Source of the DNA: Nostoc sp. CHAB 5844
GTDB taxonomy: Bacteria; Cyanobacteriota; Cyanobacteriia; Cyanobacteriales; Nostocaceae
Assembly: GCF_020829595.1 (NCBI RefSeq)
Contig: NZ_JAIVFW010000058.1
Span: 1 to 48,642 of the forward strand
Direction: 5' to 3'
Length of the DNA stretch: 48,642 bases
The position numbers and the translations under genes were made by a program. This document shows positions 1 through 9,317 of this stretch, piece by piece. Every line of letters begins with the position of its first letter. Position 1 is the stretch's first letter. The notes under the pieces are model-generated. The model searched no databases. It was not told the origin of the DNA and saw nothing but the letters and a program-made list of their open reading frames with translations.

Positions 1-125
1 GCTAGAAGTTATCCAGACTTAGCAAAAGCAATTGAAACTGCTTTTAATCAAGTCTCATTAAATGATATTCATAATTGGTTTACCCATTGTTGCTACTGTA
101 CCTCACTAGACTGAGAAACGCTATA
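1..125 (+). mobile_element. IS630-family insertion sequence, right end with transposase C-terminus (partial)
   Basis: Frame 1 reads 37 residues to a TGA at 112-114, including the stretch FNQVSLNDIHNWFTHCCYCT, which matches the C-terminal end of IS630-type DDE transposases of cyanobacteria. The stop is followed at once by GAGAAACGCTATA (113-125), which I take as the right terminal inverted repeat ending at a TA target. The same end sequence, reverse-complemented, opens the MITE at 32323. The 5' part of the element lies outside the window. Confidence 0.85.
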
Positions 126-321
126 TATTCCCAAACAACGCGATCGCCATCAAATTACAAATCTTGACTTAGATGAAGGTAGCGTTACTCAACTTGCAAG
201 TCTACCTGAATTGCATAAAGATCCCTTTGATAGAATACTTATCTGTCAGGCTTTACAGCATGGCTTAACGATTGCAACAGTTGATTCAGCAATCCGCGCC
301 TACAATATTAGTATCCTTTAA
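115..321 (+). pseudogene. PIN-domain (VapC-like) toxin, C-terminal remnant
   Basis: The frame running through the insertion-sequence end continues to a TAA at 319-321 and contains ELHKDPFDRILICQALQHG followed by LTIATVDSAIRAYNI. This is the C-terminal third of a PIN-domain ribonuclease: the DPFDR motif supplies an acidic metal ligand, and the T-x-D segment a second. The N-terminal part, with the first Asp, is missing and replaced by IS630 sequence, so the gene was evidently cut by insertion or by a deletion adjacent to it. Its 3' end overlaps the last 36 bp of the convergent methyltransferase gene. No antitoxin is visible. Confidence 0.75.
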
Positions 322-1278
322 TACTGCACTATTACTATTCATCCACACCGTAGATAAAGCACCTAAATCTAACTCCTGACTCTCACCTTCATTTTTATTT
401 TGAAACAGCACAGTAAATGCACCAGCACCTAATCGATTTTGCGGAAACATACGATAACAAGGAATATTTGTCAGGTGTGATTGATACTCTTGTAAATGGC
501 TAACTTTGACTGCTTGAAATTGAGGAAAGCGTGATAAAAACCATTCACAAACTTGCTCATTTTCCTCTAGAGAATAGGTGCATGTCATATAAGCAAGATA
601 CCCTTGAGGCGCAACAAGTTGAGCGGAGTTAGCAATGATGCGTTTTTGGCGATTGGCACTTTTATTAATTGCTGTGGGATGAAAACATCCAGGTGCTTTT
701 TCACCCTTAGCTAGTAAAGATTGTCCCGTACAAGGAGCATCAACAATTACTAAATTACTAGATGCAGGTATACTTTCAGCAAAAATACTCGAATCTCTGT
801 TAACTACAATAGATGAGTTAATCTGGCAACGTTTTAAATTAGAAATTAACATACCTAAACGTTTGCCAATCACTTCATTACTAATCAGTAATTCTGGTTG
901 CAAAGCTTTCCAGGCAAATATACTTTTACCGCCTGGAGCCGCACACATATCAAAAATTGTATGGATTGGCTGAGTAATTGCTAACAAAATTGAGGCTGAA
1001 AATACAGAAGAAAAATCTAAACAATAGAAATATCCTTGATTATGTAGGGGATGTTGCCCTGGTTTTTCTCCTAAAGCTAATCTGTCAATAAATTGTGGTT
1101 GCCAAGTTAAAGGTGTTTCTACTAAAAAAGGTGATATTTCTGGTTTTGATTGACACCAGAGAATAGACGGTGCAAAAGATTGGGGATTAACTAAAGCTGC
1201 GATAAATTTTTCTTGTTCATCTAAGCTCTCAAATAAACGTCGTGACAGTTTAAGTAATAAGTTGGAAGGCTTTTCCAT
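286..1278 (-). CDS. RsmB/NOP-family SAM-dependent RNA (cytosine-C5) methyltransferase
   Basis: A 330-residue class I methyltransferase that probably adds a 5-methyl group to cytosine in rRNA or tRNA. Visible motifs, in order: the SAM-binding loop FDMCAAPGGKS (about residue 109), motif IV DAPCTGQS with the PC dipeptide (about 180), and motif VI MTCTYS with the nucleophilic Cys (about 233). The short C-terminal part with NRLGAGAFTVLFQ fits the family, whose members have both conserved cysteines as here. It lacks the N-terminal NusB-like domain of RsmB, so it belongs to the shorter NOP2/Trm4-like group; exact target unknown. It is transcribed alone; the start ATG at 1278 is preceded by an AT-rich region. 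Confidence 0.85.
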   Translation of the reverse strand: MEKPSNLLLKLSRRLFESLDEQEKFIAALVNPQSFAPSILWCQSKPEISPFLVETPLTWQPQFIDRLALGEKPGQHPLHNQGYFYCLDFSSVFSASILLAITQPIHTIFDMCAAPGGKSIFAWKALQPELLISNEVIGKRLGMLISNLKRCQINSSIVVNRDSSIFAESIPASSNLVIVDAPCTGQSLLAKGEKAPGCFHPTAINKSANRQKRIIANSAQLVAPQGYLAYMTCTYSLEENEQVCEWFLSRFPQFQAVKVSHLQEYQSHLTNIPCYRMFPQNRLGAGAFTVLFQNKNEGESQELDLGALSTVWMNSNSAVLKDTNIVGADC

Positions 1279-1520
1279 TATTGGTGTGAATAATTATACG
1301 TATTTTTAATCCTAATAAAACTGTTACACAAGAACAATGCTAGGTAATGCCTTGGCTGCATACTGAAAATACAATAACCGCTATTCTGACGATGACCAAT
1401 AGTTCCTTAATGGTACAGGTTCCTAGATTTATCTGTGGGGTCAGTCCGAAATCTAAAATTCAAAATCCAAAATCTAAAATTGGTTGACCGTGAAACTACC
1501 TCATTGCTTTGGAGATGGTC
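1279..1520. other. Intergenic region with short imperfect repeats
   Basis: Divergent promoter region between the methyltransferase and the DUF2157 gene. Around 1449-1482 it has the low-complexity run AAATCTAAAATTCAAAATCC and near-copies, common filler in Nostocales intergenic DNA. I see no RNA gene. Confidence 0.4.
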
Positions 1521-2957
1521 ATGATATTGGATAATTTTCAGCGGAAGTTACGCCGAGAATCACAACTATGGCGAGATGAAGGACTAATTAGTGCTTCGCA
1601 GTACCAACAAATAGCAGACCGTTATCAATTTAATAACCTAGAAGCTGCTGCACGCGATCGCTCGATGATGACTGCGGTTATGATTGGCAGTATTCTCCTA
1701 ACATTAGGCATCATTACCTTTGTTGCCGCTAACTGGCTAGGATGGTCGCGGGATGTCAAATTCATCATTATGATGAGTTTGTTTATGGCAACTACCATCA
1801 CTGGTTTTTACACCTGGAGACAAGCCACCATTGGCATTCCTGAAGGCAAGAAACCAAAACGTAGCCAACGCCTCTTGGGTGAAGGATTACTAATTTTAGC
1901 CGCGATGGTTTTTGGCGCAACCATCGCACTGATGGCTGATGTTTTCAATATTAACGGTTCGACTCCAGAACTGTTTTTTGCCTGGGGTTTTGGCGTTTTG
2001 GTGATGGCTTACAGTCTGTCCTTAAATTCCCTGGGAATTATGGGAATTATCCTCATAGAGATTGGGTATTTGATCGGAATTGGAGACTTACGCTATTCGG
2101 CAAATGATTGGAATTGGGCGCAACTAGTCATCAAACATATGCCTCTGCTGTCGTGGGTATTGTTTGTACCCTTAGCTTACTTCTGCCGTTCTCGGTGGAT
2201 TTTTGCGATCGCAGCTTTTATTTTTGCTAGTTCATTACAATTGAACCTCGATCCTTTACCACTGTCAAATTTTGCAGATACTGCACCTTGGGTAGCATCC
2301 TTTGCTTTTACTTTGCCGCCTGCATTATTCTGGAGTTATGATGACCTGCTATTTCCTACAATTAATTACAGGCTGTTTCAACCTTTAGCCCGTGATTTGG
2401 CTTTGATAGCGTTTGGTCTCGCTTTTTATGTGCTGTCCTTTCGTTGGCTGTGGCAAACTTCCAATTTCTCCTCGCCAACTAGTAACATAGATATATTCAT
2501 GTATCGCCCAATTATTGATTTGGGAATTCTCAGCGGCTTGGCGGTACTGCAATGGTTGTTTTTAGTCCGCCAACGAAACAACCCCATTCGTCGGGAAGCA
2601 GTCTTCAATCTGCCTTTGATTGTTACCTTTCTTGGCTTCACAGCTATAGTACCTTTCTGGCATCAAGCCATCAACCCCATTGATGATTTGGGGGTTTTTG
2701 CTTTCAATGTACTTTTCGCCGTGTTAGCTTGGGGACTGATTCGGGAAGGATTGAAGTTTAATGATAGACGCTCTTTTTGGGGCGGTATGCTGTTGTTAAA
2801 CCTGCAAGTAATTAGCCGAATGCTGGAGTATGACACTGAACTTCTGTTCAAATCACTAGTATTTGTCATGTGTGGTTCGGCGTTAATTAGTGCTGGACTT
2901 TGGTTTGAACGCCGTTTAGGAGGTTCCAAATCTTCCAGTAATGTGAAATCCCTCTAA
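1521..2957 (+). CDS. DUF2157 multi-pass membrane protein
   Basis: About 478 residues. A soluble N-terminal segment (about 1-50, LRRESQLWRDEGLISASQYQ) is followed by roughly ten or more hydrophobic helices, the layout of DUF2157 proteins. Function of the family is unknown. Candidate starts are TTG 1509, ATG 1515 and ATG 1521; I prefer 1521 because GGAG at 1511-1514 lies 6 nt upstream of it. The next gene encodes a GDYXXLXY protein; these two families are often adjacent in bacteria, suggesting that they form one membrane complex. Confidence 0.75.
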   Translation: MILDNFQRKLRRESQLWRDEGLISASQYQQIADRYQFNNLEAAARDRSMMTAVMIGSILLTLGIITFVAANWLGWSRDVKFIIMMSLFMATTITGFYTWRQATIGIPEGKKPKRSQRLLGEGLLILAAMVFGATIALMADVFNINGSTPELFFAWGFGVLVMAYSLSLNSLGIMGIILIEIGYLIGIGDLRYSANDWNWAQLVIKHMPLLSWVLFVPLAYFCRSRWIFAIAAFIFASSLQLNLDPLPLSNFADTAPWVASFAFTLPPALFWSYDDLLFPTINYRLFQPLARDLALIAFGLAFYVLSFRWLWQTSNFSSPTSNIDIFMYRPIIDLGILSGLAVLQWLFLVRQRNNPIRREAVFNLPLIVTFLGFTAIVPFWHQAINPIDDLGVFAFNVLFAVLAWGLIREGLKFNDRRSFWGGMLLLNLQVISRMLEYDTELLFKSLVFVMCGSALISAGLWFERRLGGSKSSSNVKSL

Positions 2958-3062
2958 CTCTATTCTTTCTTTTGCTTTTTGCCTTTTGACTTTTGCCTTT
3001 TTTAAAGTTTCTCTGCGTTAGTCCTAATCATGTTGTTTCACCGTACTACTAGGACTACGCTC

Positions 3063-3800
3063 ATGAAAAGTGACTCCTCGGAATCTACTAAAAAGTCTGA
3101 ATCTACTAAGAATAAATCATTGTCTCCCGAAGCTGAATTTTCAGAGAAGCTGACTTTTCGGGATTATTTGTTAGCTACAGAACAAAGAGCGAATAAGCCT
3201 TTACCAACTGGAAGGTTGGTGCTTCCTTTAGCGATTCAAGCCGGAATTATTTTCGCAGTACCTTTCTTATCAATGTATACTAATCTCACAGGTAAAGAAG
3301 TAATTTTGCAAACTGTACCTGTAAATTCTAGAAATGTACTACAAGGTAATTCTTTAGAGCTTGACTACAACATATCTCGGATTTCTACACTCCGAAGATT
3401 ATCTGGCTGGCAAGAATTACTGCAAAGAAATCGCGGGAGGGATGGACAATTACGCGAAGGGACTGATTTGTATGTGATTTTACAGGAGCAGCCTTCTTTT
3501 AGTCGTGGTGTTCCCAGGGCTTGGAGACCAGTACGAGTTACTAGTAATCAACCCAAGTCTCTGGCTAATAATCAAGCAACCCTACAAGGTGTGTATCAAG
3601 ATGGTTATGTCCAGTATGGTATCGAAAACTATACAGTGCCAGATGAAGAACGCCAACAGATCCGGAACGATGTTGCCCAAGCTGTGCGACAAACTAGAGA
3701 CGGACAATTGCGGTCAATAGTTGTAAAAGTGAAAGTTGACCCACAGGGTAAAGCTATGCCTGTGAGTCTGTGGGTGCGCGATCGCAACTATCAGTTTTAG
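3063..3800 (+). CDS. GDYXXLXY-domain protein
   Basis: About 245 residues. After a charged Ser/Lys/Glu-rich N-terminus there is one hydrophobic segment (LPLAIQAGIIFAVPFLS) that should anchor it in the membrane, then the family signature in the form LQGNSLELDYNIS, and a beta-rich tail ending SLWVRDRNYQF. It follows the DUF2157 gene by about 100 bp on the same strand, as expected for this pair. ATG 3030 is in frame and could be used instead; neither has a clear ribosome-binding site. The last bases overlap the stop of the convergent gene at 3797. Confidence 0.7.
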   Translation: MKSDSSESTKKSESTKNKSLSPEAEFSEKLTFRDYLLATEQRANKPLPTGRLVLPLAIQAGIIFAVPFLSMYTNLTGKEVILQTVPVNSRNVLQGNSLELDYNISRISTLRRLSGWQELLQRNRGRDGQLREGTDLYVILQEQPSFSRGVPRAWRPVRVTSNQPKSLANNQATLQGVYQDGYVQYGIENYTVPDEERQQIRNDVAQAVRQTRDGQLRSIVVKVKVDPQGKAMPVSLWVRDRNYQF

Positions 3801-4036
3801 TCTTCGTGGCGTATATTCCATGCTACACCGAATGCTGCCCCAGCCCCGGCGATTAACCCAGTACTCATTCCTTGTATCGTTTTTTCAAAGGGGTCTTGGG
3901 TCAGACAATCACTTGTAACTTGACTAGCATGTAAACAAAGATTACTCTCTGCCCAGCTGCTAGTGCCACCTAAAATGACACCAGCAATACTACAGGAGGC
4001 TACAAGCAGCAGTAAGCGTTTAGTTTTTCTATCCAT
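3797..4036 (-). CDS. Small exported protein of unknown function
   Basis: 79 residues when started at the ATG 4034-4036: a positively charged start (MDRKTKR) leads into a hydrophobic stretch (LLLLVASCSIAGVILGG) and a plausible signal-peptidase site at SSWAES. The mature part has two Cys and a second hydrophobic/Gly-rich segment (STGLIAGAGAAFGVAWNI). An upstream in-frame ATG at 4090 would add 18 residues without a signal-peptide character. It overlaps the convergent gene at the stop codons by 4 bp. No function can be assigned. Confidence 0.5.
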   Translation of the reverse strand: MDRKTKRLLLLVASCSIAGVILGGTSSWAESNLCLHASQVTSDCLTQDPFEKTIQGMSTGLIAGAGAAFGVAWNIRHED

Positions 4037-4082
4037 AGATGGATGCATGAATGTTGGGAAAGGTAAGTAGTCCTCAACTACT

Positions 4083-5152
4083 TTACACATCTATGCTGTT
4101 GTTGTCAGCTCCCCCCCTTGAAAGTGCTGAGTGCTGAGTGTTGGGGATTCCCAGATTACCCGCAGTAGGCACAGTTTTTTCATCACTGAAACTTAAGCAA
4201 AAAACTTGTACTTGTTTGACTAATTCACTGACTCGGTGCATTGCGGCTTGTTTATGATCAACAAAGTTGATGCAATTGCGAAGTAGTTCTAGAGCCGCAG
4301 TAGCTGGTGAGCATGGTGAAATTTGAGCCAAAGTACCAGGACTATATTTAACAAAGACGATCGCTCCAATTGTCATGGCTTCTCGATAAATGCGATCGCA
4401 TTCCAGTATCACTTCCAATTTTGGCACTTCGGCTAGGCGATCGCTCGGCACGAGTTTTCCTGAGTTTTGCCGCACTCTGGGCGTTTGGGGAAAAGGCAGA
4501 ATTTTACCCGTTGTTAAATCAAGGGCAATAACATCATCTGATAAGTAACTCCATCCTTGTTTGTAGAGGTGAGTTACTAACGTGCTTTTGCCACTACCTC
4601 CTGCACCTGCGGCTTGTAGAGGGTAAAGTGCCGAACAAGTAGCCATACACTTGGGGGATGAGAGCGGGAATCACGCGATCGCCTTGAATCATCGCCTCTA
4701 TTTTTTTGGGTAACTTCGCATTCAGCATATCCGAGGCCAAAGCCAAGCCCAACAGTATCATACGACGACTATGAAATTCCTCGGCTCGTTGCAGCACCGC
4801 ATCTCAATAGAGAGCAGGATTTGTGCGGATTAATTCTGCCACATCGCAAATCCATTTCAGTTTGCCCCAACATTCCTTAGCGCCGTGAACACACAGCGAT
4901 AGCAGCAAATCTTCCGGGGCGAGGGTGGGAACTGGAACATTCAACAGCGATAACCATTGGCGGCGTTGCCACAAGTCGGCGACGGGTAGTTCAAAAGGGA
5001 AAAAGCGGGGTGTGATGCGCCAGTGCAAATGCGTCTGCGGTTGCCAGATTGATCGCAGTCCGAGCGCAATGTAAAAGTAGTTGCACATCTAGTGGCTGTT
5101 GAGGCCAACCAGCAGCAGAATGATGAGGTGTAAAAGATGGAGTAGAGATCAC
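4083..5152 (-). pseudogene. Decayed nucleotidyltransferase (NTP_transf_5-like) plus HPr-kinase-like locus
   Basis: Read on the minus strand from about 5152: a first frame gives LDVQLLLHCARTAINLATAD, like the N-terminus of the NTP_transf_5 family (PF14907). At about 5040-5050 the homology jumps to another frame, THLHWRITPRFFPFEL then LAPEDLLLSLCVHGAKECWG and WICDVAELIR, so the central core has been deleted with a frameshift. An in-frame TGA at 4804-4806 sits where the family has a Trp just before DAVLQRAEEFHSRRM. From 4646 the frame changes again into an HPr-kinase/phosphorylase-like domain with Walker A GAGGSGKST and GWSYLSDDVIALDL. The N-terminal strands before the P-loop look deleted. Such pairs occur in peptide-modification (lasso-peptide-like) loci. 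With three or more lesions it is not functional. Confidence 0.75.
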
Positions 5153-5175
5153 ACAAAGCAGCGATTTTATTCAGG

Positions 5176-6084
5176 TCAATTTTGCTCTAACCAATTGGTT
5201 AAATCAAGTAGACTGGCAAAGTCTAATAAAGCTTCTCCTAAAGATTCCAGTTGCGGCAGAGATAAACCATCGATGTGCGATCGCACATCCTCCGGCAATT
5301 CTCCCACTTTGCGAGTTAACAAGCGCAAAACGAGCGATCGAGAAGCCTGTTTGGCTCCTTGTTCAATGCCTTGTTTCATCCAACTAGTGACAATTTCCAT
5401 CACATCCTCCTGGTTATTCATTTCCAGTCTACCAATCTCTTCTTGAAACACCTGCTGCTCCTGCTGGTTTAGCTGTAAATAGGTATCGACAAAGCCGGAG
5501 ATTAAGCGGGTGCGGGCGGGATCTAGCCTTAAGGTTGCCAACAGTCGCAAACATTCAACTTTCACCCTAGGTCTGTCTAGTGCGGCAATCTGCATTTTTG
5601 CCATTAAAGCAGCTGCTACTGGATTGGGTTGATTGAGATAATCGCGCCAGTTCAGTCTATTAAGTTGAATCGCTGTGAAATTGAATTCTAGTACCTTCAC
5701 GTTGGGAAACTCAACTGTGTGACAATGGGGTTCTTCTCGGTATGGCTGATCAAACGAAAATATGACGATGGGATAGACACGTTGCAAATATTTCTGATAC
5801 AGCCGGGCAAAGTAGAAAAACATCCGACGGGTGAAGTCTTGTTCTACGTAAGATTGCGCTTCGATATGCACCAGAAAGCCAACTTCTTCTCCTGCTTGCT
5901 GCACTTCAACCAGCAAGTCCACTACTTTGTCTTCGCCTGCGGTAAGGTCAGCAAAGTATTCTTGGGGTAGAAAGCGGATGGAGCCGCAATCAAGTGTGTT
6001 AGCTAGGTCAGGTAGAAATAACTCTAAGAATTCGATGAAAAAAGTCGAAAGTAACTCTTTGAATAGGCGATCGTGTTCTGTCAT
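5176..6084 (-). CDS. Rpn/PD-(D/E)XK nuclease-like protein with DUF4351 C-terminus
   Basis: 302 residues. The N-terminal two thirds match the Rpn-type 'recombination-promoting nuclease' fold: HDRLFKELLSTFFIEFLEL, then the catalytic core VVDLLVEVQ followed by LVHIEAQSY (D...ExQ). The C-terminus (about 240-302) is a DUF4351 helical domain ending GEALLDFASLLDLTNWLEQN. Such genes are multi-copy in cyanobacteria and travel with mobile DNA; a remnant of a second one lies at 27649-27805. A short acidic/Gln-rich hinge (EQGAKQASRS) separates the domains. Transcribed toward the decayed locus; no clear operon partner. Confidence 0.8.
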   Translation of the reverse strand: MTEHDRLFKELLSTFFIEFLELFLPDLANTLDCGSIRFLPQEYFADLTAGEDKVVDLLVEVQQAGEEVGFLVHIEAQSYVEQDFTRRMFFYFARLYQKYLQRVYPIVIFSFDQPYREEPHCHTVEFPNVKVLEFNFTAIQLNRLNWRDYLNQPNPVAAALMAKMQIAALDRPRVKVECLRLLATLRLDPARTRLISGFVDTYLQLNQQEQQVFQEEIGRLEMNNQEDVMEIVTSWMKQGIEQGAKQASRSLVLRLLTRKVGELPEDVRSHIDGLSLPQLESLGEALLDFASLLDLTNWLEQN

Positions 6085-6161
6085 CTCAACTTCTTGTTAT
6101 GCTACATCACCTCTCAACGATCCAATGTAGTTTGATAGAACTGCTTTAACCCGATACCATA

Positions 6162-7229
6162 TTACATCCAGGCGCGATCATATTGTACTGGACAGAGTTT
6201 CTCGTGTCCGAGTTTTTTGGCGGCTAGATGCGGCCAGTAAGGGTTACGGAGTAGTTCGCGTCCTAGCAAAACTAAGTCTGCTACTTCTGTGTGAATAATT
6301 TGGTCGGCTTGTTCTGGAGAGGTAATTAAGCCGACTGCGCCTGTATGGATTTTTGCTTCTCGACGGATACGTTCAGCAAATTGAGTTTGATAACCAGGTT
6401 TGACGGGAATGTTAATGCCAGGGATAATCCCGCCAGAGGAACAGTCAATTAAGTCTATACCCAAAGATTTGAGTTTATCGCTCAAGGCAACACTTTGCTC
6501 GATGTCCCAACCTTTATCTATCCAGTCGGTGGCGGAGATCCGCACAAATAACGGATAGGTTTCTGGCCAGACTTGTCGTACCGCTGTCACAACTTCTAAC
6601 AACAGACGAGTTCGATTTTCAAAACTACCACCATAATCATCTTGACGGTGGTTAGCTAAGGGTGAGAGAAATTGGTGCAGTAGGTAGCCGTGGGCTGCAT
6701 GAATTTCGATGACTTTGAAGCCTGCTTGTAGTGAACGTTTGGCGGCTTGTACAAAAGCTTGAATAATTTGTTGAATTCCGGCAATACTTAAGGCTTCTGG
6801 TACTGGACTGTCTTTACTAAATGCGATCGCACTACTGGAAACTACCGGTCGCCAACCTTCTTGTGATTCATCTAAGGCTTTTCCGCCACGGCTAGGTTTG
6901 GCGGTGCTGGCTTTTCTCCCTGCATGAGCGAGTTGAATCCCTGCAACTGCACCAAAGTTATGAATTAATTCGACAATTTTGGCTAAACTTTCTATGTGTT
7001 CGTCTGACCAAATGCCCAAATCTTGGGGACTAATTCGCCCACATGCTTCTATGGCCGCCGCTTCTGTGAAAACTAAACCAGCACCACCAACTGCACGAGA
7101 AGCTAAATGTACCAAGTGCCAGTCGTTAGCATACCCATTTGTACTAGAGTATTGACACATGGGTGAAACAACAATACGGTTGCGAAAGGTGATTTCACGA
7201 ATCCTAAATGCCTCAAACAAATGTGCCAT
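6162..7229 (-). CDS. Old yellow enzyme family NADH:flavin oxidoreductase (YqjM-like)
   Basis: 355 residues, full length for the YqjM/NamA subgroup of FMN ene-reductases, which reduce activated C=C bonds with NAD(P)H. Visible: the N-terminal FRNRIVVSPMCQYSS with the Cys characteristic of YqjM-like enzymes (about residue 25), the active-site pair in EIHAAHGYLLHQFLSP (about 175-190), the FMN-phosphate region near GAVGLITSPEQA and VLLGRELLRNPYWP at the C-terminus. Cytosolic, soluble. Monocistronic, with a long upstream intergenic region. The physiological substrate cannot be read from sequence. Confidence 0.9.
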   Translation of the reverse strand: MAHLFEAFRIREITFRNRIVVSPMCQYSSTNGYANDWHLVHLASRAVGGAGLVFTEAAAIEACGRISPQDLGIWSDEHIESLAKIVELIHNFGAVAGIQLAHAGRKASTAKPSRGGKALDESQEGWRPVVSSSAIAFSKDSPVPEALSIAGIQQIIQAFVQAAKRSLQAGFKVIEIHAAHGYLLHQFLSPLANHRQDDYGGSFENRTRLLLEVVTAVRQVWPETYPLFVRISATDWIDKGWDIEQSVALSDKLKSLGIDLIDCSSGGIIPGINIPVKPGYQTQFAERIRREAKIHTGAVGLITSPEQADQIIHTEVADLVLLGRELLRNPYWPHLAAKKLGHEKLCPVQYDRAWM

Positions 7230-7798
7230 TGGAATGATTTCCTTCGTTTGCTAGTGTAGAAAAACTTTTGAGGTAAATCCTGAAAAAAAAGCACAAACGC
7301 GGGTATAATTTTTCTGCAAGTTTGACTAAAAATATTGTAAATTTATATAAATAAAATCTTACAAATTTATCGAAACAGAATAAAGGTGCGATGCCCTTCG
7401 ACAAGCTCAGGGAATCGCAGTGCATCGCTGGTGGATGAATAAGCAGCGTTTTTGCACCCCCACCAAATTTTAAGAAAGGTGGTCAACAAGACAGCGAAAA
7501 GTTGCGTGGGCGGCTCTGCCACGCCACTTGCTACAACGGAGGGAACCTCCGCAACGCAGTGGCTCGACTTGAGCAAACTTTTCAAGACAGTGGCGGGTCT
7601 TTTTCCTCCACTAATTCCCAGCTGAATTCTGTTTTGATAACTGGAATTTTGGTGAGCGATCGCCATCACCTAATCACAAAAAAATATTTATCATGCTCAA
7701 TAGTATTCATTCAATAATATAGCCAAATTCTGGCTTAATGTTGCAGCTAATTGCCTAAGAAAGTCTATATTATTAGTGAATAGTCAATTAATCTACAG
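7230..7798. repeat. Intergenic region with palindromic repeats
   Basis: A 570-bp gap without a credible gene. GCGATGC (7388-7394) pairs with GCATCGC (7422-7428) around a CTTCGACAAGCTCAGGG core, a short dispersed repeat whose core recurs at about 15696. At about 7500-7566 a G+C-rich block with GCGTGGGCGGCTCTGCCACGC and CGGAGGGAACCTCCG hairpins resembles the cores seen at 13.9-14.1 kb. These look like small dispersed repeats, not genes. Confidence 0.5.
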
Positions 7799-8212
7799 AT
7801 GGTTCACTACCAAAAACTACTGAGAGTTTCTACTACTGGCAAATCTTTTCATAACATCACTGCCAAAATCGCAGCTATAGTTTCTGAGTCGGGCGTAGAA
7901 ACTGGTCTTTGTACTTTATTCTTACGCCACACTTCTGCTAGTTTAGTAATACAAGAAAATGCTGATCCCGATGTATTGCTAGATTTAGCTAATTTTATGG
8001 CTAAACTAGTCCCAGAATCAAGTGGCTACATCCACGATGCGGAAGGGCCTGATGATATGCCAGCACATATCCGTTCAGCATTGACTCATACTTCTGAACA
8101 TATACCTATTAATCGTGGTCATTTGGTGTTGGGTACTTGGCAGGGAATTTATGTTTGGGAACACCGTCAACGCAGTCATACGCGAGAGGTAGTTGTTCAC
8201 ATTTCTGGCTAA
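7799..8212 (+). CDS. yjbQ: YjbQ/UPF0047 family protein
   Basis: 137 residues, the standard length for YjbQ. Conserved segments: CTLFLRHTSASLVIQENADP (about 38-57), HDAEGPDDMPAHIRSALT (about 77) and WQGIYVWEHRQRSHTREV near the end. The conserved His/Glu/Asp residues are thought to bind a metal; E. coli YjbQ has a weak thiamine-phosphate-synthase activity, but the true role of the family is unsettled. Soluble, single gene, preceded by an AT-rich promoter region. Confidence 0.9.
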   Translation: MVHYQKLLRVSTTGKSFHNITAKIAAIVSESGVETGLCTLFLRHTSASLVIQENADPDVLLDLANFMAKLVPESSGYIHDAEGPDDMPAHIRSALTHTSEHIPINRGHLVLGTWQGIYVWEHRQRSHTREVVVHISG

Positions 8213-8447
8213 TTAGAATGTAGATTATGAGTTTTTATTCCTAATTTTTTACTTCACCTACAGGCAGACAGAAAAAGTTAAAATTTGAAGCTATCCACAA
8301 TATATAAAAGTTGCCACTAAAACTGTAGCTTTTTAAGTAATATATAAATTTTAAGATTATTTATATTTAGTTAATATTGTTAGGCATTTTGAGATAAAAG
8401 CTAATACAATGAAATACATATTATTTGCTGAGGCTAGTTAAATCTGT

Positions 8448-9197
8448 ATGAAGCTAGACCTATCTTATACTTATAACTTTCAAATTCTTGATGAATTTCT
8501 GTCTCAACAGTCTATAAATTTTTTATCACTCAATCCTCAAAAACAGTTAATTACGAGTTTTAGAGAATTGGGAAATTTAATTGCAGAAGAAACAACAGAT
8601 ATTAAACTGATATCCAATTTGGAAAATACATTAGAACGCATACTGGATGCTCAGTTAGAAAACTTTCCTACAAATATTTTTTGGGATTGCGATTTTATGG
8701 TAAGTAGTGTTTTGCGACAAGCTGTGGTAATAGGAGATGATGCTGTTGCATTTTTAAAGACTTTTACCAACAAAATGGTTTCTCTGAGCAAGTTATTTGG
8801 AATCAAGCAAGAAATTCACTTTTGTTACGTTCATGATTTTATGTATGGTTTTGAGTGGGCAAGATGGGTACAAAAAGAACCACACACCCGCGCACAGTTA
8901 GAGCCTTTCAGTCTAATTTTTTTAGATTATTTACTGGCTAAAGGGCAGGAATTAATATATCGTATTAGTCTTGATCAGCCGACAAATTATCAACTGTGTG
9001 AATCTGGTTTTCGTAATCCTTTTTCTTTTTCCCGCGAACCAGAAGATGAATATCGTCTATTAACTCATCTTGCTAGAGAAGGACTCATCCCAGTAGCAGC
9101 CTGGAATTGGAATACTCAGCCTGTCTGGAATCAACCTTTTCAGGAAATACGTCAGCAGTTAGCATTACAGTTAAATATTCAACCGCAAAGGCGATGA
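8448..9197 (+). CDS. Conserved hypothetical protein
   Basis: 249 residues, no signal peptide or membrane helix. I do not recognise a named family. It is mostly helical in appearance, aromatic-rich in the centre (FCYVHDFMYGFEWARWVQKE) and has a conserved-looking C-terminal section RNPFSFSREPEDEYRLLTHL and PVAAWNWNTQPVWNQPF. Base and codon use resemble its neighbours, so it is probably a resident gene. The gap to yjbQ (235 bp, AT-rich, no gene) argues for its own promoter. The following gene, Nif3-like, is 120 bp downstream on the same strand. Confidence 0.6.
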   Translation: MKLDLSYTYNFQILDEFLSQQSINFLSLNPQKQLITSFRELGNLIAEETTDIKLISNLENTLERILDAQLENFPTNIFWDCDFMVSSVLRQAVVIGDDAVAFLKTFTNKMVSLSKLFGIKQEIHFCYVHDFMYGFEWARWVQKEPHTRAQLEPFSLIFLDYLLAKGQELIYRISLDQPTNYQLCESGFRNPFSFSREPEDEYRLLTHLAREGLIPVAAWNWNTQPVWNQPFQEIRQQLALQLNIQPQRR

Positions 9198-9317
9198 GTG
9201 GGAAAAAGTATGAAGTGTGAAGTATGAAGGGTGAAATTTTGTTCTTCTAACTACTGACAATTGACCATTGACAGCCTCAACGAAAAATATATGACACTAA
9301 TATAAGCTGCATAAATT

